Assembly (NCBI RefSeq): GCF_006335015.1 | Contig: NZ_VDGT01000002.1 | Span: 124,001 to 188,000 of the forward strand | DNA from: Streptomyces sedi | GTDB lineage: Bacteria; Actinomycetota; Actinomycetes; Streptomycetales; Streptomycetaceae | DNA length: 64,000 bases | Direction: 5' to 3' | In this document: positions 14,673 through 22,864 of the stretch, in pieces | Numbering within the stretch: the first letter of the stretch is position 1 | How the letters are laid out: every line of letters starts with the position of its first letter | Position numbers and translations under genes: made by a program | Notes under the pieces: model-generated | Databases searched by the model: none | Told to the model about the DNA's origin: nothing | What the model saw: only the letters and a program-made list of their open reading frames with translations

Positions 14673-15035
14673 TCAGCCCCCGGCCGCCCGGTCGGCGAGA
14701 TGGGCGAGGGCCGCCGCCGCGAGCAGCAGATAGAGGCCGGGGAACGCCACGTTGTGCAGCACCCGCGCCCTGAGATGGGCGGCGACGGCGCCCACGAAGA
14801 ACAGCGTCAGCCCGGCGCCGGCGGCGACCCCCAGCCAGGGTTCCCAGGCCAGCCCGGCGACGAGCCCGACCGCTCCGGCCAGCTTCAGCGTCGCGAGCCA
14901 CGGCAGCGCGCGCTCGGGCACGCGCACCTCGGCGGAGTTCCGCAACACGAATCCGGCCCTCGCGTAGTCGGCGAGGGCGATGGCGGCGTTCGCCAGGACG
15001 CAGAGCAGGGTGGCGGCGAAGAGGAGCGTCGTCAC
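14673..15035 (-). CDS. DoxX-family membrane protein
   Basis: The 120-residue protein has four hydrophobic segments (about residues 5-23, 45-63, 68-86 and 95-112). DoxX features include LPWLATLKLAGAVGLVAG and a VAAHLRAR loop. DoxX-like proteins are small quinone- or redox-related membrane proteins, often of unknown function. The start is GTG at 15035. It is overlapped by the stop of a possible 17-codon frame (15032-15085) in GTGA form, which may couple translation. Confidence 0.78.
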   Translation of the reverse strand: MTTLLFAATLLCVLANAAIALADYARAGFVLRNSAEVRVPERALPWLATLKLAGAVGLVAGLAWEPWLGVAAGAGLTLFFVGAVAAHLRARVLHNVAFPGLYLLLAAAALAHLADRAAGG

Positions 15036-15085
15036 GCGCCGCTCCCGTCGGTGGCGGCGGGCAGCCGGTCGGTGTGGGCGTGCAT
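15032..15085 (-). CDS. Possible 17-residue leader peptide before the DoxX gene
   Basis: An ATG at 15085 preceded by GAAGGGA opens a frame MHAHTDRLPAATDGSGA whose TGA overlaps the GTG start of the DoxX gene by four bases. Such an arrangement would deliver ribosomes to the next gene. It may also be coincidence, since high-GC sequence has many open frames. Confidence 0.3.
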   Translation of the reverse strand: MHAHTDRLPAATDGSGA

Positions 15086-15371
15086 CGGCGGTGATCCCTT
15101 CGGGCGGTGGGTCGGCGGGGTGAGTCCCGCCGTCTCCGCACTCCCGACGTGGCGCGCCGCCGAAAGGTCACGCCTGGTAGACCTCCTCGACCTGGTCGCG
15201 CCCGGTGTCCATCCGCCGGTACCGCTCGGCGTCCCCGTGCCGCTCCCGGCGTGACCGCACGGACGGTGTTCACCCGGTGGCGGTCCGCGCGTCCCCGGGG
15301 TGTTTCCGTCGCGCACGACGGGGGTGGCACGGTCGGGACGCACACGCACCTCGACCCCCGGGATGGTCACC

Positions 15372-15956
15372 ATGTCCCAGCAGCGCCCGACCGCCGGCCC
15401 GCACCACTGGCTGGGGCTCGCCGCCGGCCACTCGCGGAACGCGGACGCCGACCATCTGCTGCACGACCTGGTGGACGAACTCCCGCTCTCCAACGCGGCG
15501 TTGGGCCAGACGCACCGGGTGGCGCCGGGCCGGCTCGGGCTCAGCCTCGGGCTGCCGAACGCGAGCCTGGCCGAGGCCGCCTTCGGGCTGCTGCCCGAGC
15601 TCGCGCCGCGGCTGGCCGTGGCGGGACCCGAGGGGGTGCGCGGGCCCGAACGGTGGCACGCCGACGCGACCGCCGCCCTGGCGGCGGCGCCCGAGGGGGG
15701 CAGGGCGGTGCTCTTCCCCGGCGCGGTGGGCCTGCCGGAACGGATCACCGTCGCCGAGCTTCTCGCCCGCACCGCCATCGACGCGGTCCGCGTCCTCGGC
15801 GGCGCGGTCGCCGGCCCCGAGGCGTGGGTGGAGACCAGGGGGCATCTGCGGCCGGAGCGGCTCGGCCCCACGTTGACGCTGCGACTGGCCCCGGCCCGCG
15901 CCGGGTTCGTGCCGTTCGAGGTGCCCGACCCACACCCGTGCTGCGGGGGCCACTGA
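15372..15956 (+). CDS. Hypothetical protein with C-terminal CCGGH
   Basis: The 194-residue protein is rich in Ala, Leu, Gly and Pro and is soluble by composition. No known domain is recognised. It contains GLAAGHSRNADADHLLHDLVDELPLSNAALGQ near the N-terminus and ends PDPHPCCGGH, a possible metal- or thiol-reactive tail. The start may be ATG at 15363 or 15372; the latter is used. It is divergent from the DoxX gene and 122 bp before the next MerR gene. Frame-specific GC3 bias and length support it as coding. Confidence 0.5.
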   Translation: MSQQRPTAGPHHWLGLAAGHSRNADADHLLHDLVDELPLSNAALGQTHRVAPGRLGLSLGLPNASLAEAAFGLLPELAPRLAVAGPEGVRGPERWHADATAALAAAPEGGRAVLFPGAVGLPERITVAELLARTAIDAVRVLGGAVAGPEAWVETRGHLRPERLGPTLTLRLAPARAGFVPFEVPDPHPCCGGH

Positions 15957-16078
15957 GCGCCGGCCCACCGTGCCCCCCGGGGCACGGCCGGTTGACCGTG
16001 CCCCAGGGGCATGGTTTCCACTGGTGCCGTTGACGGCCCGCCGGAGGCGAAACCGGGGCCGACCGGAGGAGGCGTGGC

Positions 16079-16855
16079 ATGGCGTGGAGCACCAGACAGC
16101 TCGCGGAACTGGCGGGGACGACCGTCAAGGCTGTCCGGCACTACCACTCGATCGGCCTGCTGGAGGAGCCCGAGCGGGCGTCCAACGGCTACAAGCGGTA
16201 CCAGGTCTCGCATCTTGTGCGGCTGTTGCAGATCAAGCGGCTGAGCGACCTGGGCATGTCCCTGTCCCAGATCGGCGCGTTGGGCCACGCCGACCAGCAG
16301 CCGGACGAGGCGATCGAGCTGCTGGACAGCGAGCTGGCGGCGACGATCGAACGACTCCAGCGGGTGCGCGCCGAGCTGGCGCTGCTTCTGCGCCACCGGG
16401 CGCCGATCGACGTTCCGGCGGGCTTCGGCGCGGTCGCCGACCAGCTGACGGAGACCGACCGGGCGATGCTGCTGATCTACTCGCAGGTCTTCACGGACGA
16501 CGTGATGCGCGACCTGCTGGAGATGCTCGGTCAACCGCGCGCCCACGACCGGGAGTTCGACACGCTGCCGGCCGACGCGGACGAGGCGACCATCGAGCGG
16601 CTGGCCGCGCTGATGGCGCCGGAGCTCCACCAGCAGCACGAGAAGTACCCGAAGCTCGACGTGGCGGGCGCGCCAAGCTTCGGTGATCCGGAGCGCGGGC
16701 GGAACCTCGTGGCGCAGGCGCTGGTCGAGCTGTACAACCCGGCGCAGCTGAAGGTGCTCCACCGCGCCGAGGAGATCAACCGGGGAGTGGGCGAGGCGGG
16801 CGGGGGCGGGGAGAGCTGGTCGCCACGACCCCCGTGTGGTACTACTGAAGTATGA
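16079..16855 (+). CDS. MerR-family regulator, first gene of a three-gene overlap
   Basis: The 258-residue protein begins with the MerR domain (WSTRQLAELAGTTVKAVRHYHSIGLLEEPERASNGYKRYQVSHLVRLLQIKRLSDLGMSL in successive helices) followed by a coiled coil and a helical C-terminal domain, as in the protein at 12676-13377. GGAGGAGGC precedes the ATG. Its TGA overlaps the ATG of the next gene by four bases (ATGA). Downstream lie an RHH antitoxin-like and a PIN-like gene, so the regulator may be co-expressed with that pair. It could respond to a small hydrophobic ligand like other MerR proteins of this size. Confidence 0.82.
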   Translation: MAWSTRQLAELAGTTVKAVRHYHSIGLLEEPERASNGYKRYQVSHLVRLLQIKRLSDLGMSLSQIGALGHADQQPDEAIELLDSELAATIERLQRVRAELALLLRHRAPIDVPAGFGAVADQLTETDRAMLLIYSQVFTDDVMRDLLEMLGQPRAHDREFDTLPADADEATIERLAALMAPELHQQHEKYPKLDVAGAPSFGDPERGRNLVAQALVELYNPAQLKVLHRAEEINRGVGEAGGGGESWSPRPPCGTTEV

Positions 16856-17103
16856 CCATGCGGAAGACGGCGATTTCGTTGCCGGAGGACCAGCTGATGC
16901 GGCTGAAGGCCGCCGAGGCCGCCGGGCGGATCCCCAGCGTCTCGGGGCACATCCAGGAGCTGCTGCGCCGCGAGGAGGAGACCGCCGAGGTCGACGAGAC
17001 GCTGCGGCGGCTCTTCGGCGACCAGCTCCCGGGCGAGGAACACCTGAGGTGGGCCGATCGCGTCCTGGGCATCGACGGCGTCGAGGAGCGCGGCGCCGCG
17101 TGA
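16852..17103 (+). CDS. Ribbon-helix-helix antitoxin-like protein
   Basis: The 83-residue protein begins MTMRKTAISLPEDQLMRLKAAEAAG, the beta strand and first helix of an RHH (CopG/MetJ-type) DNA-binding fold, followed by a Glu-rich helix. That is the normal layout of a VapB-type antitoxin: DNA binding at the N-terminus, toxin contact at the C-terminus. The start overlaps the MerR stop, and its stop overlaps the next gene's GTG, so it is translationally coupled on both sides. Partner identity follows from the PIN-like product downstream. Confidence 0.75.
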   Translation: MTMRKTAISLPEDQLMRLKAAEAAGRIPSVSGHIQELLRREEETAEVDETLRRLFGDQLPGEEHLRWADRVLGIDGVEERGAA

Positions 17104-17525
17104 CGGCGCCCGACGAACCCTCGGGCGCCGCCCCCGCGATAGGCGGACGCATCCTGGACACCACGGCGCTGGTCGCCGCCGCCCAGGGCAGTCCCCACAT
17201 GCGGGCCCTGCTGAGCACCGCGCACCGGCACGTCATCCCGCTGCTCGCGCCGGCCAGCTGCGTCGCCGACGCCTCCGCCGACCTGCACCCGCACGGCAGG
17301 GACGCGTTGACGGCGATCCTGCGCTTCCCGCTGGTCACCTTCGCACCGCTGGACGAGGCGCACGCCGTCGGCTCCGGCATCCTGCGCTCCGCGCACCCGC
17401 CGGCGGCCACCACCCCGGGGCACGTGGCCTATCTGGCCGCCGCCCGCCAGTGGCCGGTGATCACCGCGACACCCGACCCGCTGCGCACGCTCTACCCCGC
17501 CATCGGCCTGGTGCTGCTGCCCTGA
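17100..17525 (+). CDS. PIN-like toxin candidate (VapC-type)
   Basis: The 141-residue protein has LDTTALVAAAQG near residue 20, the first acidic strand of a PIN domain, and ASCVADASADL in the middle. A C-terminal block GHVAYLAAARQWPVITATP takes the place of the usual D-x-x-x-A...TxD end. Toxins of this fold cut tRNA or mRNA using Mg2+. Here the second and third acidic positions are not all obvious, so activity is uncertain. The GTG start overlaps the antitoxin stop (GTGA), as in most vapBC pairs. A tandem repeat begins 18 bp after its stop. Confidence 0.6.
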   Translation: MTAPDEPSGAAPAIGGRILDTTALVAAAQGSPHMRALLSTAHRHVIPLLAPASCVADASADLHPHGRDALTAILRFPLVTFAPLDEAHAVGSGILRSAHPPAATTPGHVAYLAAARQWPVITATPDPLRTLYPAIGLVLLP

Positions 17526-17543
17526 GCCGCACGGCCGGCCCTC

Positions 17544-17597
17544 GCGTCACGGGTGTCACGGGTGTCACGGGTGTCACGGGTGTCACGGGCGTCACCC
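17544..17597. repeat. 9-bp tandem repeat, about six copies
   Basis: GTGTCACGG is repeated four times exactly (17553-17588), with variant copies GCGTCACGG before (17544) and GCGTCACCC after (17589). The last copy contains the stop codon of the reductase gene on the minus strand (17592-17594). The repeat separates two convergent genes. Copy number is likely to vary between strains. Confidence 0.9.
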
Positions 17598-18347
17598 CCG
17601 GGAGGCCACCTCGGCGAGCCATCGCTCGAACGTCGTCGGCGCGATGCGCGCGCCCTCGCCGGGGAGCAGCGCCTCGCCCGCCATCTCCAGGTCGAACGGC
17701 CCGGACCAGGACGGCACCAGCCGCACCTCGCGCCCGCGCGCGGCCAGCGTGCGGCGCGCCATGTCGACCAGGTCCTGGTTCTCCGGGCCCGCCAGGTCGA
17801 CGTGCCGCCCGACCGGCGCGCCGGTCGCCACCTCGGCCAGCACCTCCGCGACATCGGCCGGCGCCACCGGCCGCACCAGCAGCGGCGCGAGGGTGGCGAC
17901 GCCGTCCCGCTCGGTCCAGCCGACGACCGTCTCCGCGAAGTCGTGGAACTGGGTGGCCGGCACCACCGTCCACGGGACCGCCCCGCCCGTCACCAGGCGC
18001 TCCTGCTCCCGCTTGCCGGCGTAGTGCGCGTTGCCGCCCTCGAAGCGGTGGATGCCGACGATCGACAGCAGCACGTGGTGGCGGACCCCGGCGCGTTCCT
18101 CCGCGGCCAGCAGACGGCCCGTCATGGCGCCGAGCCGCTCCACGGTCTCCCGCGCCCCGGCCGGCGGGGCGCTGGTGGCGTCGACCACCGCGTCCACCCC
18201 GACGAGCGCGGCGTCCAGACCCTCGCCGGTCGACAGGTCGACACCGAGGGAACGGCTGATCCGCACGACCTCGTGCCCGTCGCGCTCCAGTGCGGCGACG
18301 GTCAACGAGCCGATCTTGCCGGTGGCCCCGGCGACGGCGATGCGCAT
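17592..18347 (-). CDS. NmrA-like NAD(P)-binding reductase (atypical SDR)
   Basis: The 251-residue protein has the Rossmann start MRIAVAGATGKIGSLTVAALERDGHEV. HHVLLSIVGIHRF and YAGKREQERLV follow at the usual positions, the latter carrying the SDR Tyr/Lys pair in atypical form. The protein resembles NmrA/YbjT-like enzymes that sense or use NADP or reduce quinone-like compounds. The ATG at 18347 follows AGAGAGAG. Upstream lie three 13-bp direct repeats. It is convergent with the PIN-like gene. The exact reaction is unknown. Confidence 0.8.
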   Translation of the reverse strand: MRIAVAGATGKIGSLTVAALERDGHEVVRISRSLGVDLSTGEGLDAALVGVDAVVDATSAPPAGARETVERLGAMTGRLLAAEERAGVRHHVLLSIVGIHRFEGGNAHYAGKREQERLVTGGAVPWTVVPATQFHDFAETVVGWTERDGVATLAPLLVRPVAPADVAEVLAEVATGAPVGRHVDLAGPENQDLVDMARRTLAARGREVRLVPSWSGPFDLEMAGEALLPGEGARIAPTTFERWLAEVASRG

Positions 18348-18364
18348 GGCTCTCTCTTCTCTCC

Positions 18365-18413
18365 GCGGGTTTCTGCGGGTTTCGTGTGCGGGTTTCGTGT
18401 GCGGGCTTCGTGG
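18365..18413. repeat. Three 13-bp direct repeats in the reductase promoter
   Basis: GCGGGTTTCGTGT at 18375-18387 and 18388-18400 and GCGGGCTTCGTGG at 18401-18413 follow a partial copy at 18365. They lie 18-66 bp upstream of the reductase start on the minus strand. They may be iterons for a regulator or products of slippage. Confidence 0.75.
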
Positions 18414-18658
18414 AGGTACCGCGCCCCCGAAGCTATGTCCCCCGGCGCCCGCGGGGGCGGCGGCACACGAGGGCCCCTCCGGCGGAGCCCCGCGTGACCG
18501 TGGGTCGCTCGGCGCGTTGGTCCCGTTACGCCACCGACCGGTGGCCCGCGCCGAGGGACAGAGCCGCGCGCGGGCCGCCGGCCCAGGCGCCAGCCGTCCG
18601 ACCCCCACCCGCGCCCGCGCCACCCCATGTCCCCGGGCGTGGAAACGGAGAGCCCCCT

Positions 18659-20068
18659 GTGCGTATGACCGACATCGAGCGTTGCGAGATCCGTCCCGGC
18701 TACCTGGTGGAGTGGGCGCTGTCGCCGGCCACCGTGGCGGCGGCAGGCGCGGCGCCCGACGATCCGCGACCGCCGGCGCACGTGCAGGAGTTCCATCTGC
18801 GGACGGCGCGGGAGGCGCGCGGCTCCGGGCTGCACGCCCCCGGCTGGCTGGGCGTCGCGTTCGACCTGCCGGGCCCGGTGGACCTCGCGGCGCTGCAACG
18901 GGCCCTGCACCGCTGGACATCGCGGCACGAGACGCTGCGCAGCGGCTTCCGCTGGGTCGGCGAGGAGCTGCGGCGCTTCACGCTGCCGGCGAGCGCGGTG
19001 GAGCTGAGCCGCGCGGACATCGGCCGGTTCCGGGAGCCGACGACGCTGACGCGCCGGCTGCGCGACCGTTTCGACGGCGCGGCCGACGCGCTGAGCTGGC
19101 CCAACTTCCTGTACACGGCCGTGGTCAGGCCCGAGGGCGCGAGCCTCTATCTGGCTTTCGACCACAGCAACGTCGACGCGCACTCCCTCTACCGGCTGCC
19201 CGCCGAGCTGCACCAGCTGTACGCCGCCGAGTCGGACGTGGCGGCCGAGCCGCTGCCCTCGGTCGCCAGCTATGTCGACTTCTGCGCCACGGAACGCGCC
19301 CACGCGGACGCCGTGGACAGCGACCACCCGCTGATCGGGCGGTGGCGCGAGTTCATCACACGCTCGGGCGGGGTGATGCCGACGTTCCCCGTCGATCTCG
19401 GGCTTCCGCCGGAGGGCGGGCCGCTGCCTGAGCAGCGGTTCCACTCCGAGACGCTGGTCGACGACCGCGCGGCGACCGCGTTCGAGCGGTACTGCCGTCC
19501 GCACGGCGGGGCGCTGGTCGGGGTGCTGGCCGCGACCGCGCTGATCGTGCGGGAGATGGGGGGCGTGGAGACGTACCGGACGGTGGTGCCGTTCCACACC
19601 AGGGCGAAGTCCCGGTGGTCGGAGTCGGTCGGCTGGTATGTCGGCGGGGTGCCGATCGAGATCCCCGTGGGGCGGGCCTCGGGGTTCGACGAGACGCTGA
19701 CGATGGTCCGTTCGGCGCTGCGCGCCAACCGGCCGCTGGCGGGGGTGCCGATCACGCGGGCGCTGGCGTTGCTCGGGTCGGACTTCCGCTTCGACTCGCC
19801 GGACCTGTGCTCGTTCGTCTCCTACGTGGACGGGCGCGGGGCGCCGCTGTCGGAACGGTGGGACGAGCTGCGGACCTACGGTCTGGTGCGGGTCTCCTAC
19901 GGCGACCGGGTGTGCGTGTGGCTGACCCGGCTCCACGAGGGCATCCAGTTCGCGGCCCGCTACCCGGAGACGGGGCCCGCGGTGCGGAACCTGCGGCTCT
20001 ACCGGGAGCGGCTGCGGGAGTCGGTGCTGGGGGTGGCCCACGAGGAGCTGGGCGCGCTGGCGCGCTGA
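18659..20068 (+). CDS. Stand-alone condensation-domain (acyltransferase-like) protein
   Basis: The 469-residue protein has the two-lobed fold of non-ribosomal peptide condensation domains and PapA-type acyltransferases. The active-site motif is His169-x-x-x-Asp173 in FDHSNVDAHS, in place of the usual HHxxxDG. LQRALHRWTSRHETLRSGF precedes it and a bridging region VVPFHTRAKSRWSESVGWYVGGVP follows. The GTG at 18659 is best because GGAG ends 8 bp before it; ATG at 18665 is the alternative. No carrier protein, adenylation or PKS gene lies beside it, so acyl donor and acceptor are unknown. It could finish a metabolite made elsewhere. Confidence 0.8.
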   Translation: MRMTDIERCEIRPGYLVEWALSPATVAAAGAAPDDPRPPAHVQEFHLRTAREARGSGLHAPGWLGVAFDLPGPVDLAALQRALHRWTSRHETLRSGFRWVGEELRRFTLPASAVELSRADIGRFREPTTLTRRLRDRFDGAADALSWPNFLYTAVVRPEGASLYLAFDHSNVDAHSLYRLPAELHQLYAAESDVAAEPLPSVASYVDFCATERAHADAVDSDHPLIGRWREFITRSGGVMPTFPVDLGLPPEGGPLPEQRFHSETLVDDRAATAFERYCRPHGGALVGVLAATALIVREMGGVETYRTVVPFHTRAKSRWSESVGWYVGGVPIEIPVGRASGFDETLTMVRSALRANRPLAGVPITRALALLGSDFRFDSPDLCSFVSYVDGRGAPLSERWDELRTYGLVRVSYGDRVCVWLTRLHEGIQFAARYPETGPAVRNLRLYRERLRESVLGVAHEELGALAR

Positions 20069-20152
20069 CACGCTGACGCGGGCCTGACACTTTGGCGACG
20101 GGCCGTCTGTGTCGCGGTGGGTTGTCGTCTGCGGCTCGGTGGTCGGTCGCTC

Positions 20153-20250
20153 GCGCAGTTCCCCGCGCCCCTGGGGTGGGTTGGCGTGGTCCGTCAGGTG
20201 CGGGCGCACGCCTGGCCGGTGACGGCCTGAAGGGGCGCGGGGAACTGCGC
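20153..20250. repeat. Dispersed inverted repeat, single copy between convergent genes
   Basis: The arm GCGCAGTTCCCCGCGCCCC (20153-20171) is perfectly inverted at 20232-20250, with a loop of about 60 bp. It lies between the converging condensation-domain and mutarotase genes. The flanks (GTCGCGGTGGGTTGTCGTC before, GGTGCATTCGTGGCGGG after) recur in the arrays at 33541 and 43555. A bidirectional terminator role is plausible. Confidence 0.9.
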
Positions 20251-20331
20251 GGTGCATTCGTGGCGGGGGTCAGGCGACTACGGTGCCGCACTGGTTAGGT
20301 GGGTTGTCGGCGTGAGCCGGGTCGCCGGAGG

Positions 20332-21480
20332 CTACCGCGTGGAGAAGGCGTAGACCGTGCTGGAGCGGTAGGTCTCGCCGGGGCGGAGCACGGTCGAGGG
20401 GAAGTCGGGCTGGTTGGGGGAGTCGGGGAAGTGCTGGGTCTCCAGGCACAGCCCGTCGCCCTGCCGGTAGGCCCGGCCCGACGTCCCGACCAGCGTGCCG
20501 TCGAGGAAGTTCCCGCTGTAGAACTGCACGCCGGGCTCCGTGGTGGAGACGGTCATCAGCCGTCCGGAGCTTCGCTCGTAGACCTGGGCGAAGCGCTCTG
20601 GGCGGCGGGTGATGCCCTTGTCCAGCACGAAGTTGTGGTCGTAGCCCTGCCCGTACAGGATCTGCTGGTGGCTGTCCCTGATGTCCTCGCCGACGGTCTT
20701 GCCGCGGCGGAAGTCGAACGGGGTGCCGCCGACCGGGGCGAGTTCGCCGGTGGGGATCAGCACGTCGTTGACGGGGGTGTAGCGCCCGGCGGCCAGGCTC
20801 AGTTTGTGGTCGTAGATGCCGCCGTTGCCCTCGCCCGCGAGGTTGAAGTAGGTGTGGTTGGTGAGGTTGAGCACCGTGGGCGCGTCGGTGGTCGCCTCGT
20901 AGTCGATGCGGAACTCGCCCCGCTCGGTGAGCGTGTAGTCGACCCGGACGTCCAGCGTGCCCGGGTAGCCCATCTCCCCGTCCGCGCTGGAGTAGGTGAG
21001 GGTCAGCCCGGCGTCGCCGTTCGGGGTGACGTTCCAGATCCGCTTGTCGAAGCCCTGGGTGCCGCCGTGCAGGCTGTTGGGCCCGTCGTTGACCGGCACC
21101 TCGTGGTCGGTGCCGTCCAGGGTGAAGCGGCCGGCGGCTATGCGGTTGCCGTAGCGGCCGATCAACGCGCCCATGTAGGGCGAGTCCCCGAGGTAGGGGG
21201 CGAGTTCGCCGAAGCCCAGGGAGACGTTGACCAACTCGCCCTCGCGGTCGGGTACCTCCAGGGTCTGGACGATTCCGCCGAAGTCGAGCACCCCGAGCCG
21301 GATCCCGCCGTGCGCCAGGGTCCAGCGCTGTACCTCGGTGCCGTCCTCCAGCCGGCCGAAGGGCTCGGGGCGGGGGGCCTCGCCGCCGCCGTGGCCGCCG
21401 GCCGAGGCACGGCCGGCCGCCGCGACGGTGAGGCCCGCGGCGGCGGCCGTCGCGATCACGGCTCTCCTTGAGGTGGTCAT
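20332..21480 (-). CDS. Secreted aldose 1-epimerase (mutarotase)
   Basis: The 382-residue protein starts with a Tat-type export signal (TTSRRAVIATAAAAGLTVAAAGRASA). The mature part is a full galactose-mutarotase beta sandwich: NRIAAGRF, the catalytic His in NLTNHTYFNLAG, YDHNFVL, and the catalytic Glu in CLETQHFPDSPNQ. It interconverts alpha and beta anomers of aldoses, here outside the membrane. It is the last gene of the sugar operon, 135 bp after the permease. Its job would be to supply the anomer bound by the ChvE-type lipoprotein. The substrate sugar is inferred to be arabinose, galactose or xylose. Confidence 0.88.
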   Translation of the reverse strand: MTTSRRAVIATAAAAGLTVAAAGRASAGGHGGGEAPRPEPFGRLEDGTEVQRWTLAHGGIRLGVLDFGGIVQTLEVPDREGELVNVSLGFGELAPYLGDSPYMGALIGRYGNRIAAGRFTLDGTDHEVPVNDGPNSLHGGTQGFDKRIWNVTPNGDAGLTLTYSSADGEMGYPGTLDVRVDYTLTERGEFRIDYEATTDAPTVLNLTNHTYFNLAGEGNGGIYDHKLSLAAGRYTPVNDVLIPTGELAPVGGTPFDFRRGKTVGEDIRDSHQQILYGQGYDHNFVLDKGITRRPERFAQVYERSSGRLMTVSTTEPGVQFYSGNFLDGTLVGTSGRAYRQGDGLCLETQHFPDSPNQPDFPSTVLRPGETYRSSTVYAFSTR

Positions 21481-21615
21481 CGAAGGCTGCTCCTCTGATA
21501 GTCCCGTGGTGTCGCGTCGCTGACTGTGCCGTGTTGCTTGGATTGAGATTACTTCTGTTTGAAGCTGATCGTTCCTCTGCGTCGGGCGGAAGCTCGCCGC
21601 ACGCGGGCCGGAGGC

Positions 21616-22863
21616 TCAGGAACGCGCCCGGCGCTTGTTCCACACGTCGAAGCCCACGGCGGCCAGCAGCACCAGGCCCTTGATCACCTGTTGCACGTCC
21701 TGGCTGATCCCGACCAGGGACATCCCGTTGTTGAGCACGCCCAGCACCAGGCCGCCGATCACCGCGCCCAGCACCGTGCCCACGCCGCCGCTCATGGAGG
21801 CCCCGCCGATGAACGCGGCGGCGATCGCCTCCAGCTCGAAGAGGTTGCCGGCGCCCGGCGTTCCCGCGTTGAGCCGGGCCGCGAAGACACAGCCGGCGAG
21901 GGCCGCCAGCACGCCCATGTTGACGAAGACCAGCATGGTGACGCGCTTGTCCTTGACGCCCGAGAGCTGCGCCGCCGCGCGGTTGCCGCCCAGCGCGTAG
22001 ATGTGCCGGCCGATCACCGCGTTGCGCATCACATAGCCCATCACCACCAGCAGCCCGCCCAGGATCAGCAGCACCACCGGCACGCCCCGGTAGCTCGCCA
22101 GGGTCAGGGTGAACGCCAGCACCGCCGCCACGATCGCCGCGCACTTCAGCAGGAACATCCGGAACGGCAGCACGTGCAGCTCGTACGCCAGCGCCTGCTT
22201 CCGCTGCCGCCACTCCTGGAAGAGCGCCACCGCGCAGACCAGCACACCCATCAGCACGGTCAGGTTGTGGTAGTTGGTGTCGGGGCCGACCTCCGGCAGG
22301 AAGCCCTGGCTGATGTCCTGGAACCCCTCGGGGAACGGCGAGATCGACTGGCCGTCCAGCAGGATCTGCGTCGCGCCCCGGAAGAGCAGCATCCCGGCCA
22401 GCGTCACGATGAACGAGGGGATGCCCACGTACGCGATCCAGAACCCCTGCCACGCCCCGACCACCGCGCCGATCAACAGCGAGAGGAAGAGCGCCAGTTG
22501 CCACGGCATGTCGTGGTCGACCATCATCACGGCCGCCGCGGCCCCGGTGAACGCGGCCAACGAGCCCACCGACAGGTCGATATGGCCGTTGATGATCACG
22601 ATCATCATCCCGATGGCCAGGATCAGGATGTAGCCGTTCTGGAGCAGGATGTTGGTGACGTTGCGGGGGAGGAGCATGTCGCCCCCGCTCCACACCTGGA
22701 AGAGCCCCAGCAGCAGCACCAGGGCGATCACCATCCCGTACTGCCGCATGTTGTCGCGCAGCGCGCGGAGCGCCTGGCCGGTTAACGCGCGCGCCGTCGA
22801 GGTGCCCCCGCCGTCCCGCTCCCGGCTGTCCCCGGCGTTCTTGCCGAGGGTCGTCTGGCTCAT
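21616..22863 (-). CDS. Sugar ABC transporter permease (XylH/GguB-type)
   Basis: The 415-residue protein has about ten hydrophobic segments and the permease signature around NGHIDLSVGSLAAFTGA. A second block AIAAAFIGGASMSGGVGTVLGAVIGGLVLGVLNNGMSL lies near the C-terminus. It forms the membrane channel for pentoses or galactose, working with the ATPase gene just upstream (1-bp gap) and the lipoprotein at 24490-25596. The long N-terminal tail is cytoplasmic. One permease gene implies a homodimer, as in XylFGH and GguAB-ChvE systems. Confidence 0.9.
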   Translation of the reverse strand: MSQTTLGKNAGDSRERDGGGTSTARALTGQALRALRDNMRQYGMVIALVLLLGLFQVWSGGDMLLPRNVTNILLQNGYILILAIGMMIVIINGHIDLSVGSLAAFTGAAAAVMMVDHDMPWQLALFLSLLIGAVVGAWQGFWIAYVGIPSFIVTLAGMLLFRGATQILLDGQSISPFPEGFQDISQGFLPEVGPDTNYHNLTVLMGVLVCAVALFQEWRQRKQALAYELHVLPFRMFLLKCAAIVAAVLAFTLTLASYRGVPVVLLILGGLLVVMGYVMRNAVIGRHIYALGGNRAAAQLSGVKDKRVTMLVFVNMGVLAALAGCVFAARLNAGTPGAGNLFELEAIAAAFIGGASMSGGVGTVLGAVIGGLVLGVLNNGMSLVGISQDVQQVIKGLVLLAAVGFDVWNKRRARS

Positions 22864-22864
22864 G

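Noticed and set aside
17544..17597. A CRISPR array
   Set aside because: The 9-bp units abut each other without spacers and there are no cas genes.
18659..20068. Part of a non-ribosomal peptide cluster
   Set aside because: No adenylation, carrier or thioesterase domain is found on either side; the neighbours are a reductase and a repeat element.
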